Below are positions 8,025-8,792 of a stretch of DNA of 8,792 nt, piece after piece. The position numbers and the translations under genes were made by a program. Under the pieces are notes generated by a model that was not told the DNA's origin, did not search any database, and was given only the letters and a program-made list of their open reading frames with translations. Numbering within the stretch: the stretch's first letter is position 1; every line of letters begins with the position of its first letter. Source of the stretch: Alphaproteobacteria bacterium (lineage in GTDB: Bacteria; Pseudomonadota; Alphaproteobacteria; Acetobacterales; Acetobacteraceae); contig JAAFHD010000131.1 in NCBI GenBank assembly GCA_013298245.1, positions 1 through 8,792 on the forward strand, given 5' to 3'.

Positions 8025-8792
<768 letters not shown>

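Overview
The window is a GC-rich bacterial chromosome segment that reads as ordinary alphaproteobacterial DNA. The style of the genes (fused CysN-CysC, an aroQ-accB-accC cluster, a biotin motif of EAMKTFNQI type) points towards Rhodospirillales/Acetobacteraceae; that placement is my inference, not something I could search. Eight protein genes cover almost everything. I see no insertion sequence, phage gene, CRISPR array, tRNA or rRNA.

Left part (1-4834): a SapC-family gene on the + strand (82-804) runs tail to tail, with one base between the stop codons, into a three-gene leftward operon: cysD (TTG start), cysNC (bifunctional GTPase/APS kinase) and a PAPS-type sulfotransferase. CysD and CysN make APS from sulfate and ATP, the CysC domain phosphorylates it to PAPS, and the sulfotransferase can use PAPS to sulfate an unidentified acceptor. 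No PAPS reductase or sulfite reductase lies in the window, so a sulfation module, as in rhizobial nodPQ-nodH, is at least as likely as plain cysteine biosynthesis.

Middle part (4835-7999), also leftward: aroQ, accB and accC are tightly packed (1-base gap, then a 4-base overlap), joining type II dehydroquinase (shikimate pathway) with the biotin carrier and biotin carboxylase of acetyl-CoA carboxylase. A SYLF-domain lipoprotein gene follows after 75 bases.

Right part (8000-8792): a 262-base divergent region separates aroQ from dnaK, which is cut by the window end. It holds an inverted-repeat set able to form two mutually exclusive hairpins ahead of aroQ, and a candidate heat-shock (RpoH-type) promoter ahead of dnaK.

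I did not find a clearly new system. The items most worth a second look are the sulfotransferase bound into a PAPS-synthesis operon, a His-to-Thr change at a normally conserved active-site position in AroQ, and the competing hairpins upstream of aroQ.
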